Source of the DNA: Macrocystis pyrifera
Taxonomy: Eukaryota > Sar > Phaeophyceae > Laminariales > Laminariaceae
Assembly (NCBI GenBank): GCA_031763025.1
Contig: JASSKH010000031.1
Span: 4,920,358-4,984,357 of the forward strand
Direction: 5' to 3'
DNA: 64,000 nt
How positions within the stretch are numbered: the first letter of the stretch is position 1; the number at the start of each line of letters is the position of its first letter. The position numbers were made by a program, and so were the translations under genes. The notes beneath the pieces were generated by a model. It did not search any database, had not been told where the DNA came from, and saw only the letters and a program-made list of their open reading frames with translations. Of the stretch, positions 28,881 to 41,016 are shown piece after piece.

Positions 28881-29978
28881 GTTCGTTGGTCGAGAAGGCA
28901 CGAGGAGCTGCTGGAGAGACCTTGCAACGTCGTTGCGTCAGGGGTGTGAGAGAGGTGCAGCTAAGTAAAAACACGAACACGGAAACGCACGAAGAATATG
29001 GCCTTTGCCTCGTCCCTACCATATACCGCCTCGCAAATAGCATAGTACTCCATTTTGAGTTGTGTGCATTTTCTGATAGAGTCATTCCCATTGTCTGAGG
29101 GAGTAGTAGACCTCGCTGCTGCACGAGGCCTTTGGCTTTTGCTCACGAAGCTGTGCGTGCCTTGTTGCACATATATCCTCGCTGAATTTCGCTCCTCTCG
29201 AGCCGATTGGCCTATTAATAGTAAATAGCGCAACCATAACTGCTCTTGTGTTTGCAAACCTCTCAGTACCAAGAGTCGAAAGCTCAAGCCTGTGTGTCGT
29301 TTGAAGTTTGCAACCGAGAACAGCAGTGGTAGGTCTTTGGTGCACTCCAGACAAGAACACAGCAACCACCGACCACCGACTCCAGCTGAACTACAGCGAG
29401 CAACCCGTAGCAAGTCGCAGCAGCGCACTGCACGGGTTGAGATCCCTGGCAGTGCTCTCGGTCCAGGCTCTGCGGCATCTGCAGCGAGGAGGGAGGGAGG
29501 GAGGGAGGCAAGGAGGGGGGGCAGAACAAGTCTCAAACCTGGTTGACGGCAGACAAGGTCGGTGCGGGGGCGATGATTATTGTCCAACAGAACAACAGAG
29601 AGGCAGAGAGGGTATTATATCGGGCTACGATATTTTTTTTGGGCTGGCTGGCGGAGTCTGTTGGTCTTTTTCTTTACAGTTTAGGCACCTGTGTGTGTAT
29701 CATGCAGAGCACTCTACTGCCACATACTGGTACCGGTACCTGATACCATATGATACATATGGCATGTGGATGCATGTGTGTAGCAAGCGCGGAGCGCAGC
29801 ATTATAGTTGTACATGTCCAGATCATGTCCAGATCATTCCCACTTGATTATCTAGATCCTTCGAGGCAGATATACCTATTCCCGATCTTTTGTGATCTAT
29901 CTCATGTTGCCGGGTGGGACCCGTACAATCTGTACCGGTATAATCTACTGCTGCAGCGCATGTTTTGCATGATCTACA

Positions 29979-30090
29979 TATTACGTGGGTCCATAATTAA
30001 TAGGACCTATGGTGTACATAAAAACCTATATGTTTACCTATTTTTTCTAACAATATTTGGTCCTATTTACTATATGGTCCCGCATGATAG
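29979..30090 (+). mobile_element. MITE, TTACGGGGG family
   Basis: The left end is TATTACGTGGGTCCATA and the right end is diverged (GGTCCCGCATGATA). It lies in the TPI/MIOS intergenic region. Confidence 0.83.
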
Positions 30091-30242
30091 TAATAGCACA
30101 TGATTCCTCGGCTAGATTGTACTTGCACAGATCCTGTACAACTTCGCACAATTGCAGGCGAGGAACTATCAGCGTGTCTGCGCATATCATTTTAATAATA
30201 CTCGTAGTTTTGTTCAATCGAAGATTTCTGTCGGAAAGGTAT

Positions 30243-30352
30243 TATTACGGGGATCCATAGCTAATAGGACCTATGGTATATATAAAAACCTATATATTTC
30301 ACTATTTTTACTAACAATATTTGGTCCTATTAACTTTGGTCCCCCGTAATAA
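30243..30352 (+). mobile_element. MITE, TTACGGGGG family
   Basis: Full length (TATTACGGGGATCCATAG ... GGTCCCCCGTAATA), about 150 bp from the previous copy. Confidence 0.9.
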
Positions 30353-33300
30353 TAGTCATAATTGAAAACCTACCAGCATGCGCGTCATCGGAGGCAAAAA
30401 AAAAAAAACGCCAAAAATAAAGATTCTTTTGTTGGAAAAAAAACAAACACTTGCAGCAGCGGCAGCACTTGCAGGACGAGCAGAAGTCGTGCAAGCAGCA
30501 GTACCTACCTGCAGCGGCCAGCAGCAGCATGCAGCAGCAGCATGCAGCAGCAAGTAGGCTGCAGGAGCAGTAAACAGTAGCAAGCACCAACAGGCAAGAG
30601 TGCGGTCTATCTTGCGCTCGTCGACACTCGTTGTGCAAGCAACGCCGCCACAACGAGAAGATCGCCCTCCTTCTCCCTTGTTGTTCTCTCTGCCCGAGAA
30701 GGGGTCGTAAAAAGCGAAGATCAGGAGTGTGGCGGTAAGGGTGCACGCGCTTGCAGCAGCGGCAGCAGCAAGCAGCAGTAGCATGCAGTAGTAGTAGTCC
30801 GTGACATGCAGCAGCAGGCAGCAGAGGCATGCAGCAGCAGCGGCAGCAATTCTTCTCGCGAAACCTCGCCGGTAGCAGATTCGGCCTGATTCCACTCTCG
30901 GGGCAAGCTTGGCCAATCCAAAGCGCCCGGAGAGTTTTCGGCGAACAGAATGGAGCGGTCGAATCTCACATCGAACAGAGATGACTCTAATATAAAACTG
31001 GTACCAAGTATGCTATCCAAGAATGCATAAGTTCGTCATATTGTGCAAATTAGTAGTCTTTTTGATATGTCGTCGGTAACGAGTGAATAATACGGATGTT
31101 TCCTATGCGGTTCGATTTCGAGCTTTAGATTAGTATTTTTCGATCCCAAAAATGAAAGTATGTGCTTAGGCCGATTCTTATGCAGTCGGAAACTAGGATT
31201 GAAAAAACCGCTTTCCGATCAGTTATTTGTCCGACTGGATTATGAATAGCTGCCCTTCTTGTCGTCCGTCGAATCGAATACCAGGTATACAGTTTTGTTT
31301 TTGTTTTTTCTGGAGACGTTTGATTTAAGGGAGTGACTTTCAATAGATTGACTATTAATAGCTCCGAAAAAAAGGGTAGGGCAGGCAGAAGTCGGTTCGG
31401 ATCTGCTTCGCCGTAGTGCTCGTGGGGTCAGAGAGGTTTTCATCTCCCAGCAGCTGCGCCCAACCACACATACATGCTGATGTATCGCTTCTTCCTCGAG
31501 CAGCGTGTGAGCTTCACACGCGGGGCGTTCTCCTCCATCTCGTCCTCGAGGCCATCGCGGCGCTGGATTTCTTCGAGAGTCGCCACAGCTACAGCCAGCG
31601 CAGCAGGTGGCAAAAGGTCATCGACACAGCGCACTGCGGCCATCGGGTGCTGCCATTGCTGCTGACGGGCGTAGACAAGGATGTAGCACGCTGACTCGCG
31701 CCGAGCAGCAGCAGAAGTGACAGCAGCCAAGCCAGCGTCGCCGATGTTGTAGTATGGGGTCGTGTCCTATGTCGCGTTGTTGTGTGGGTGTGTGATACTC
31801 GTACGAGTATGCGGCGGGACTTTCTAACATTTCCGATGCATGAATCCGACTGGCGAGTTGGATCGAAAATTTCAGTTTTTTCGACTGTCTGGTCCAGGAG
31901 GAAATCATAATATTTTTTTTTGGGATTGAACAAGCGCGCTTTTTCAACTGCATAAGAATGCCAATTTTTTGTCCCCGATCGGAAACCGGCTTTTTCAATC
32001 CATGTTTCCGACTGCATACGAAATGGCCTTATTCAGTCCGAATACATGCACAATCCGACCAGAATTGTTTCTATTTAAGAATCCGATAGCCCGAGTCGTC
32101 AGATTTTTGCCCAAAACCCGACGATCCGAGCCATCAGATTTTCAAAGCGAAAATATATATGGTTTCTAAATTCAAACTGTTATCCACGACAGCAAGCAGC
32201 AGCAGAATGATCGATGAGTTGAATGGTGACACAGCTGGATATAGCGACGTTGCTTCGCACCCGACGCACAGTTGGCGGGCGGCGCGTCTCTTCGTGGCCA
32301 GACTGCAGTCGACTGGCGCGGGCTCGGGGCCTAGAGACGAAGAGAAGCGCACTCGGCGCGTATCTCTCGTGGATACGCACTTGTGAACAGCAGCAGCCGA
32401 GGCACTCAGTCGTGTGTGAAGTACAAAATACCAAGCAAGACAGGTTGACTCTACGTAGCGCACTCGGCATGTCTCTTGGCCACCAGACCAGAGGCAGAAT
32501 GCGTCGGCTCGGACGCTTGGGTCCTACGCGCAGTGCAGCGCACTCGGCGCTTCCCTTCGCGCGTGCCAGACCCCAACGGCAGCAGTTGGTCTCGGCGCTT
32601 GCTCGAATGTCTGGTACACATTATAAATCCGATTTTTCCCCATAGGGAAAACGATTCGGTTCGCAAACTGCTACAGCTGAAAATGCTGTCGGGTCGAGAT
32701 CTGAAGTTCAAAATCTGAACCGCATAGGAAATAGCCTACGCAAATTTTCGTACGAGGCATATTTTTTTTAATGCCCAGACACTCTTTTAATAGATTATGT
32801 ACAGACAGTAGTAGATCAAGACCAATCCGAGGTGCGCAATATGAATGCTTTAGTTGTCAAGCAGCAGTAAGTATCTGCCTGGTACAACGCAGGGTTTTGG
32901 TTCATGCTCAACAAAAAGCCGGCTGACATTCCAACCTCGTCAAGAGTTTGGGCTATCCGCTAGCCAGCCCTTGGCGAAAATTTGCTCCGTTGTAAAAGCT
33001 AGAACTTCGAACCGAGGCCTTCGTTCTGTACCAAGCACCAACTGCTCGTATATATCGTACCTGGCACGTATGCTGTGTGTTGGAGATCCCTCGCAGAAAG
33101 GATGGGCTGCTCCTGCCCGACGACATGACCTTTTATTCCAAGCTCCCTCGCGAGATGTAGCCGCTGAAAATGGTGTAGTAAAGAAGGACTTCGGAACGTT
33201 GGGATTCTACAGTGGTCACATCTAAGTGTTTAGGGGTGTCAAGTCGTACCCTCTATCGGTCGAGATTGTACTGACCGCGTCAGCAGTCTGTGTACTACTG

Positions 33301-33713
33301 CTGCAGACTGCACCTGTATGCTGGGAAGCGAGTCACGATTCCCTATTTTTTTGTCGATATCTCCGGGTCCCGAAAGGGTTTAAGGATGCCCAGTGCAATA
33401 GTCCCAAGATTATTCCGGTTGCACAAGCAGTCAGTCAGTATACTGGACTGCACCAGTATTCTGGGAAGCGAGCATTTTGTTTTGTTTTGCTTTGTTTCAT
33501 CTTTTAAACCTGGGCCTTGAATGCTATATATGTAGTGCGTGAGGCGTGTCGGATACTACTGCAACCCAAGGGTTAGCTCCGTAACGCCTGCCCTTTTCCT
33601 GCCGCCGTCGCTGCCATTGCTACCACCTCCGCCTCCGCCGCCGCCGTCGCTGCCGCCGCCGCTGAATGCCATCTCGATCCCGCAGCCCAGGATAGGAGCG
33701 CCCGAGGGAAGGC

Positions 33714-34079
33714 ATGGCGCAGCAGACGACGGACAAAGCGGGACCTCGCCACCCCCTCCTAAAGTGCTGCCCCATCTACTCCAACTTTTTCGCGTACTCG
33801 TCGGGTTCGAAGGGTGCCGGGATCGACCTCGTCCGCTTCAGCCGCTCGTCGCGGGAGGCGGAAGTAGAGGCGGTCGGTGGAAGGGGGGCGGGGATCGCTG
33901 ACAGGCGCTCTCTCGAGGGGTACGCCAGTCACCAGCAGCCGCAGCTGGTGCTCAATCATCAGCATCAGCAGTATCAGCAGCAGCAGCAGAATCTGCAGTA
34001 CCAACAGCAGCAGCAGCAGTATCACCAGCAATATCACCAGCATCCCCCGCACCAGCACCAGCCTCAGCACCAGCATCAG
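33714..34079 (+). CDS. MIOS: MIOS-like exon 1
   Basis: ATG 33714 lies in a good context (GGCATGGCG) after a GC-rich 5' region. The exon encodes the first WD40 strand area (LLKCCPIYSNFFAYSS) and then a His/Gln-rich tail from CAG/CAC repeats (33940-34079). The donor CAG|GTCAGC is in phase 0. Confidence 0.75.
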
Positions 34080-35008
34080 GTCAGCATTTCTACATTCCGA
34101 CTTTGCTTTATAATTTCCACCACCACCACCACCACCACTGGCCTAACCCTACTTCTGCCGATGTCGTCCATCTGAACCACCCCGAGAACGCTGCTGTTCT
34201 GGGCGGTAGTGTTTACGCCCTGGCCCAGCTTACGGCAACCGAAGCCGCGAGGGCGCACTCAGAGCGTGCTTTGGGGTACGCTTTAGCATGGGGTTAAGCT
34301 AAGGGTACGGGTTAAAGGTTGGAGTTGAAGTTGAAGTTGGGGTTGAGTCGCGATGTATGAAAAACAAAAAAAAAGATGGGAAAAGCACGAAAAAAACTCT
34401 CAGAAAATTAAAGTTTTTTTCGCGTGCTTTATCTGGTGTGCTTACAGTAGTGGTTCGACCCCGGTCAAGAGACCTTTCCCCACCCGCCTCCTCCTTGTGC
34501 CACCCTGCTTACCCCCCCCCATCCCCCCGCTTCCTTCCTTCCACCCCACCCCCACCCTCCCCTTCTCTTCCGGCTTCGCTGGTTAACCGCCGGTTCGCTG
34601 CGTACCCCCGTTTGCCCCCCCCCCCCCCCCCCCCCCCACCGTGCAGGCGTATCGCCCTTTTCCCGACTGCAGTCCAGCCGACAGTGGAGGCAGCACGTTC
34701 GGGCCCGGCGCCGGTGCTAAGCTTCCCCCTCAGTGGACCAGCTTCGGCGGGGGGGGGAGAAGGGGGCGGCGTCTATGGCCACCTCGGACCCCCGCATGCC
34801 AGCAGGAGGCAGGGTTGGGAGTTGGGTCACTGGCGGCGGTGGTGGTGCGGGTGGGGGTGGGGGTGTAGGTGGGAGTGGATTGGTCGGGGGCGCCGGCTAT
34901 GATAATGCCTTCGTGGGGCAGGTCCGGACTTTAATGACGTTTCGGGGGGTCCGCCGAGCTCGACGGGAGCTACCTTCTCGCAGACGATGGCTGGTATCTC
35001 GAGCGTCA

Positions 35009-35050
<42 letters not shown>

Positions 35051-38000
35051 CTGGTGTTGGTGGTGTTGGTGGTGGTGGTGGTGGTGGTGTTGGTGGTGGT
35101 GGGATAGGCGTTCTGAGCGGCAGCGGAGGCACTGCTGGCGGTTCCGCGTATCCTGGACTGGGGGTAGGGATGGGTGGTGGGGTTAGCGTTAGCAGCACCG
35201 GCGGCGGCGGCGGCGGCGGCGGGGGAGGGGGCGGGGGGGGGGGGGGGGGGGGGTTGGAGGGGCGGGGGGGGGGGGGCGAGGGGATGGAGGGCGTCTCGAA
35301 CTCGGCCCCCTTTGGCGGCAGTGGCGTCGTCGGCGGAGGCGGTGGGGGGGGGGAGGGGGTTTGGGGTTATCAGGAGTGAGTTCCTCGCTGCTGGTTGGCG
35401 TGAATGGGAGCGCGGGTGGGGCCGGGGGGGGGGGTGCAGGGGGAGGTGGAGGCGGTGGTGGACAGGGGACGGGCGATTTCACGGGGTACCCTTTAGGGGC
35501 GAGGAAACCTTCCTCGGTGTTCTCGGACACGGGGATTTTCAGGGGAACGGGAGCGGGCGCAGCTGTGGCTGGAGTGGGGGGATTCTGGAAGCACCACACT
35601 GAGGGAAGCAGCGGCTCGTGGCACCGGCAACAAGAGGTTTGGACTAGAGGTTGGGTTAGGATTGTTTGTTAGGGTCAGGGGTGGGAGTAGGGTTGGGGTT
35701 ACCGGGCCCGCGGTCACAAAGCCACAAAACAGAGAGCATATGCATGAAATATTACGGGGGTCCATAGTAAATAGGACCAAATGTTGTTGGTAAAAAAAAG
35801 GTAAATAAATAGGTTTTTGTGTGTACCGTAGGTCCTATTAACTATGGTTCCCCGTAATAGTATATGTTTTCCTCTGGTCGCCTACAAGGAAGGTGGTTGA
35901 TATTTGATGGCACACGATAGTAGCCGGAAGCCGGCACAGTAGTAGTATCAATATACCTGGTAGCAAGAAACCTTTTGTGAATTATTACGGGGGGCCATAG
36001 TAAATAGGACCAAATATTGTTGATAAAAATATGCAAATATATGGGTGTTTGTGTGCACCGTAGGTCCTATTAACTACGGTACCCCGTAATACTTGTTTTG
36101 TTTTCCTGCCCGTGACCCATTGCTCGCGCGCGTGTACTGTCTGCGCTCCTTATCGCTTATTACACGCGCAACTCTTGGTCCGAGGGGTGGCAGGACCTTC
36201 AGGTGTCGTGCATGAGCTGGTTCCCACACTCCCAGGTGTCACGTCGGGATGGCATGGAGGCGGCCGACATCCGCATGCTTGCAGTCGGATACGCCAGTGG
36301 CAAGGTGTGGAGCGCCTTGACCGTTGATGACCGTTGGTGGGGCGTTGACCATTGACTGTCAACTCTGTTGACCGTTGGTCGTTGACTATTGATTGTTGAC
36401 CGTTGATGATTGACCGTTGGCGGTTGGCCGGTAGTTGGCTGCTGACCGTTGACAGGTGTTGATCATTGATGACCGTTGGTCGGCGCTGGTGACCGTTGGT
36501 GACAGTTTTTGTGAGCTGGCGGCTTCCGGTATTTATTGGCGGTTGACCGTGGACGGCTGACCGTTGTGGACCGTTGACCGTTGTTGACAGCAGCACGCAC
36601 CCTCCAAATCTTTCAGACATCAGCGTTGTGTTGGTATTCAGCTGCCGGAATCTGCTGTAACCACCCCCCCCCCCCCCCCCTTTCCACCCTGCCTACCGTT
36701 TGAGGTCGGGTTGGTTCGATTTCCGGACGGGAGGGGTCACGGAGAAAACATCTGCATCCTGCCGGCCGCTCAAGAAGAATCGTCCCTGCAATGCCGTAGC
36801 CTGGGACCCCGCCAACCCGTCACGGCTAGCAGCTTGCTGGTCGAAGGTGGGTGGAGGCCGTAGAGGTGGTAGTTGGTGGCCGTGACTGTGAAGGTGGTCG
36901 TGGTGGCGGCGGCGGTGGCGGTGGTGGTGGTGGTGGTGGTAGTGGGTGATGTTGGTGGTGATTGTGGGGGGTGGTGGTGGTGGTGGTGGGGCGGTGATGG
37001 GAGTAGCGAAAGGACGGGAGGAAGGATGTCGTGATGGTGGTGATGGTGGCGGTGGGGGTGGAGAGTGGGGGCAGTGAAAATTGACGAGGCGGGGAGTGAC
37101 GCGGCGCGAAGGTGTTCGTCGTGCTATGTTTCCGATCCAACGACCACGGTTGGTCTAATGTTGTCAGGAAAATCGGCGTACACCTCCCGCGTGTTGATTC
37201 GGGCCGGGGGATAGAGCATGACGATCCGGCAGAGCCTACGCCGTCATCGCTCCGAAAAAGCTGGCTTGGGTTTTCGCGTGTCGTGCCAGCGTCTCCCCTT
37301 TGCCTTGGTCTGCCTATGTACCGGTTTTTTTCGGAGGCGAAGAGGGAACCAAAACGATTTGCACAAAACTGACAGATCAGATCCCCAATTCATATCGCCA
37401 GACCTGTCGGGGACAATAGATCCCTGATACTTAAGATGTTCGCAATCTAGATGATTTTTGCCGGGTGGGATCTGTATGATCTGTGTAATTTTATTATTTG
37501 TACGATCTGTACGATGTGTATAACCTGCATGGTCTGTAAGATGTGTATGACATGTATAATCTACATGATCTGCTTGATCTGTTGTGACGCGGCTCTTGCG
37601 CGCACATGATTGCCGGGTACGTACGATACTTGTATATTTTGCTTTTTTGCGCGACATTTCAAAGCGGCAGGTAAAGGATCTTTTTAGTAGATGCTCTGAA
37701 TCGTACTTATGTATGATGTCTGAATAGATTATCTAGATGTTGAGCTGTCCGATGCTGTCATCGAGATGATGGTTACGGTGCCGACTACGGGCAGCAACCC
37801 GGCGCAGCTGGACTAGCGCAAGGGGGTTATTCGGCTGTCCCCGGAACTACACTGCGCTGCAACACGGCGCTTACTCGCACCGTACTTGCAGGTCAATCAC
37901 CTCGCATGGTTGGTTTTCCGTACCGGGGTTCCCAGAAGGTAAAACACTACCACACACACGCCTTTTCCGTCCATCTCTCCCTTTCCGGCGTATATCTCCA

Positions 38001-38790
38001 TTTCCCGCGCATCTCTCAGTATTCGGTTCATCTCTCCCTTTGGTACCCATCTCTCCCGTCCCCGTCCATCTCTTCCTTTTCCGCTCACTTCTCCTTTTTT
38101 TGGCTTATCTCTCCGTTTCCCGTTTATATTTTCGTTTCCCGTTCAGGGTCTCTCCCTTTTGCGTTACTCTTCCTTTTTTTTTCGGTCCATCTCCTTTTCC
38201 GCTCATGTATCTATTGTCCGTTCACTTCTTGTTTTTTTTCGTTCATCATCTCTCTATTCCCTGTCCGTCTCTCCCCTTTCGAACTCATTTTTTTTTTGTG
38301 TATCTCTCCCCTTTTTTGTTGCTCTCCATTTCCAACTCTCCCTTTCCCGTCCATTACCTTTTCCATCCGTTCCTCTCGATTCAGTTCAGCTCTTCATATT
38401 TCCGTTCATCTCTCCTTTTTTCGTTACTCTCGATTTCCCATCCGTATTTCTCTTTTCGGTTTATCTCCCTCTTTTCCGTTCCTGTATCCCTTTTCCGTTC
38501 ATCTCTCCATTTCCCGTACATCCCTCCCTTTTTCGTTCACGTATCCCTTTTTCGTTGCTCCCCCTTTCCCATCCGTCTCTCCCTTTGCCGTTTTGTTTAT
38601 CCTTTTCACATCCATCTCTCCCTTTCCCGCATGTTTTTCTTTTTCCCTTCCAAATCTCCGTTTTGTTTTCCCTTTCTCAAAATCCGCTTCTCCCTTCTCC
38701 CGTTCATACCTCCCCCCTCTCCGTCCGTCTCTCCCTTACCCCAAACTCCCACCTCTCGATTTCCCGTTCATGTCCCCCTTTTTTCTGTCA

Positions 38791-38839
<49 letters not shown>

Positions 38840-40532
38840 CCGACTTATTTTTTTCCCTTCAAATACGAATACAACCAGAATCGAAGCGACAAAAGCCTGG
38901 CCGTGTTCGACATCAACTACGTTCAGCAGTGGCAGAGCGGTGTCGGCGCGAGCTCAGCCCAAGGGCCGGTAGGGGCCCGGAGGGCAGCAGCAGCAGCAGC
39001 TGCGGCGGCTGCTCTCGCCAATGCTAGCGCAACAGGCTCTTCCTCGGCTGTTTCAGCGGCGATGGCTGCGGCGGCGGCGGCGGCGGCGGCGGCTGGGGGG
39101 GGGCGGGGGATCGGGGGTAGTAGGGTTAGCAGCGGCAGGCGGAGCTGCGGGGGGGGGGGGGGGGGGGGGGGGGGGGAGTCGGCACCGCGGCGCCCGGTGT
39201 TGGCACCATGAGCAGCATGATCAGCGGCATGACTGGGCTAAACTTGGGTGGTCCTAGCGGCAGCGGAAGCGGCATGTCCGGGACGGGGGTGGGGGTGGCG
39301 GCAGCAGGAGGGGTAGGAGGGGGGGGGGGGGTTCTAGTGACGATGAAGACGAGGGCATCGTCAACGGTGTGGGGAGTGGTGGTGGCGGCGTTGGTGGTGG
39401 CGTTAGCGGGAGTTGTGGTGGCGGCAGTGGCGGTGGTGGCGCGGGTTCAAGAATGCCTGGGGGTGGGGGCGGGGGGTTTCCGCTCGGCGGTGCGGCCTTG
39501 TCCGGGGCGGGAGGCGGGGGGTCGATCAGGGAAGGGGGTGGCCAGGTCTGGCCGATCAGCAAGGTAAGTTTAGGGTGTGTCCATAGTTTGTGTCCGCGTG
39601 TCCACCATGTGTGTCTGCGCGTCCATGAGCTATGTGTGTCCATGGTTTTGTGCCTGTGTGCTTATTATTTGCGTCTTATGTGTCCATGATTTATGCTTGT
39701 GTGTCCATGATTGGTGCCTGTGTGTCCGTAATTTTTGTCTGCATGCGACTGGTGTCTTACCGTCTGTCGGTGTATCTGTCTGTCTGTCTGTCTGTCTATT
39801 CTGTCTCGTCCGTCTGTATATACATCTGTCTTGTCCGCTCGTCTGTCTGCCTGCCTGTCCGTCCGTCCGTCCGTCCGTCCATCCGTCGGTCGCATTACCT
39901 CACAACCATTTGCGTGCTTCTTCCTTGCGACGTGCACCACGCCTGCACCACTTTACACGAAAACCAACCTTGCCCGGGCGAAAAAGAGCACCTACTCTTG
40001 GGACTCCCCTAATGCGGCCTACGAAAACGAGCAGACGGATTACGGCATGAACAACGACGGCTACGTCTCTCTGGCATGGGTACCAGGGCACGACTCGCTG
40101 CTGCTGGCCGGCACGGCATCGAAATTCCTCAAGATCGTTGACATTCGCGTTGTGTGAGTGCTGGCTGTTGTGATGTGGGGGGGGGGGCGGGGGGGGGGGG
40201 GGAAGGTCGGGGTAGTGGGGGTGGTGTTGGTGAAACATGGCAGGGTGTGGGGTGCGGAAGGTGGCGGCGGCGGTAACGGTGGTGATAGTATTACGGGGGA
40301 CCATTGTTGATAGGACTTACGGTACAGACAAAACAAAAACCTGGTACATATTTTCCCCTATTTTTACTGACAATATTTGGTCCTGTTTACTATGGTCCCC
40401 CGTAATTGTAGCAGTTATTGATGTGTTAGTATTGTACTAGATGTAGTAGTGTTAGTAGTAGTGTTAGTAGTAGTAGTAGCAGTAGTAGTAGTAGTAGTAG
40501 CAGTAGTAGTAGTAGTAGTAGAAGTAGTAGTA

Positions 40533-40590
<58 letters not shown>

Positions 40591-40738
40591 TAGTAGTAGT
40601 AGTTGTAGTAGTAGTACTAGTAGTACTAGTAGTACTAGTAGTACTAGTAGTACTAGTAGTAGTAGCAGTAGTAGCAGCAGTAGCAGTAATAGTAGTAGCA
40701 GTAGTAGTAGTAGTAGCAGTAGTAGTAGTAGTAGTAAC

Positions 40739-40836
<98 letters not shown>

Positions 40837-40954
40837 CAGTAGCAGTAGCAGTAGCAGTAGTAGCAGTAGCAGTAGCAGTAGCAGTAGCAGTAGCAGTAGC
40901 AGTAGCAGTAGCAGTAGCAGTAGCAGTAGCAGTAGCAGTAGCAGTAGCAGTAGC

Positions 40955-41016
<62 letters not shown>

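Larger units (their letters stand above)
28881..33713. other. Divergent intergenic region between TPI and the MIOS-like gene
   Basis: This 4.8 kb stretch must hold both promoters; no element can be assigned. It contains two MITEs (29979-30090, 30243-30352), GCAGCAG-rich DNA (30445-30850), and inverted CGATCGGAAA-type repeats (31140-31215, 31840-32030). No gene was recognised. Confidence 0.55.
35637..36202 (+). other. MIOS-like intron 2
   Basis: The intron holds two MITEs (35750-35859, 35983-36091) about 120 bp apart in the same orientation, and telomere-like GTTAGGGTC and AGGGTTGGGGTT stretches (35645-35700). Confidence 0.65.

Noticed and set aside
32854-33225. 123-codon open frame in the TPI/MIOS intergenic region
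   Set aside because: No domain was recognised, and nothing links it to a gene model.
33539-33713. Upstream in-frame extension of the MIOS-like gene
   Set aside because: The GCC/CCG-rich sequence is more consistent with a 5' UTR, and the ATG at 33714 is in a better context.
37906-39027. Long Phe/Ser/Pro-rich open frames, plus strand
   Set aside because: They are translations of the CTCTCCCTTTTCCGTT array. Only the end, from 38879, is a real exon.
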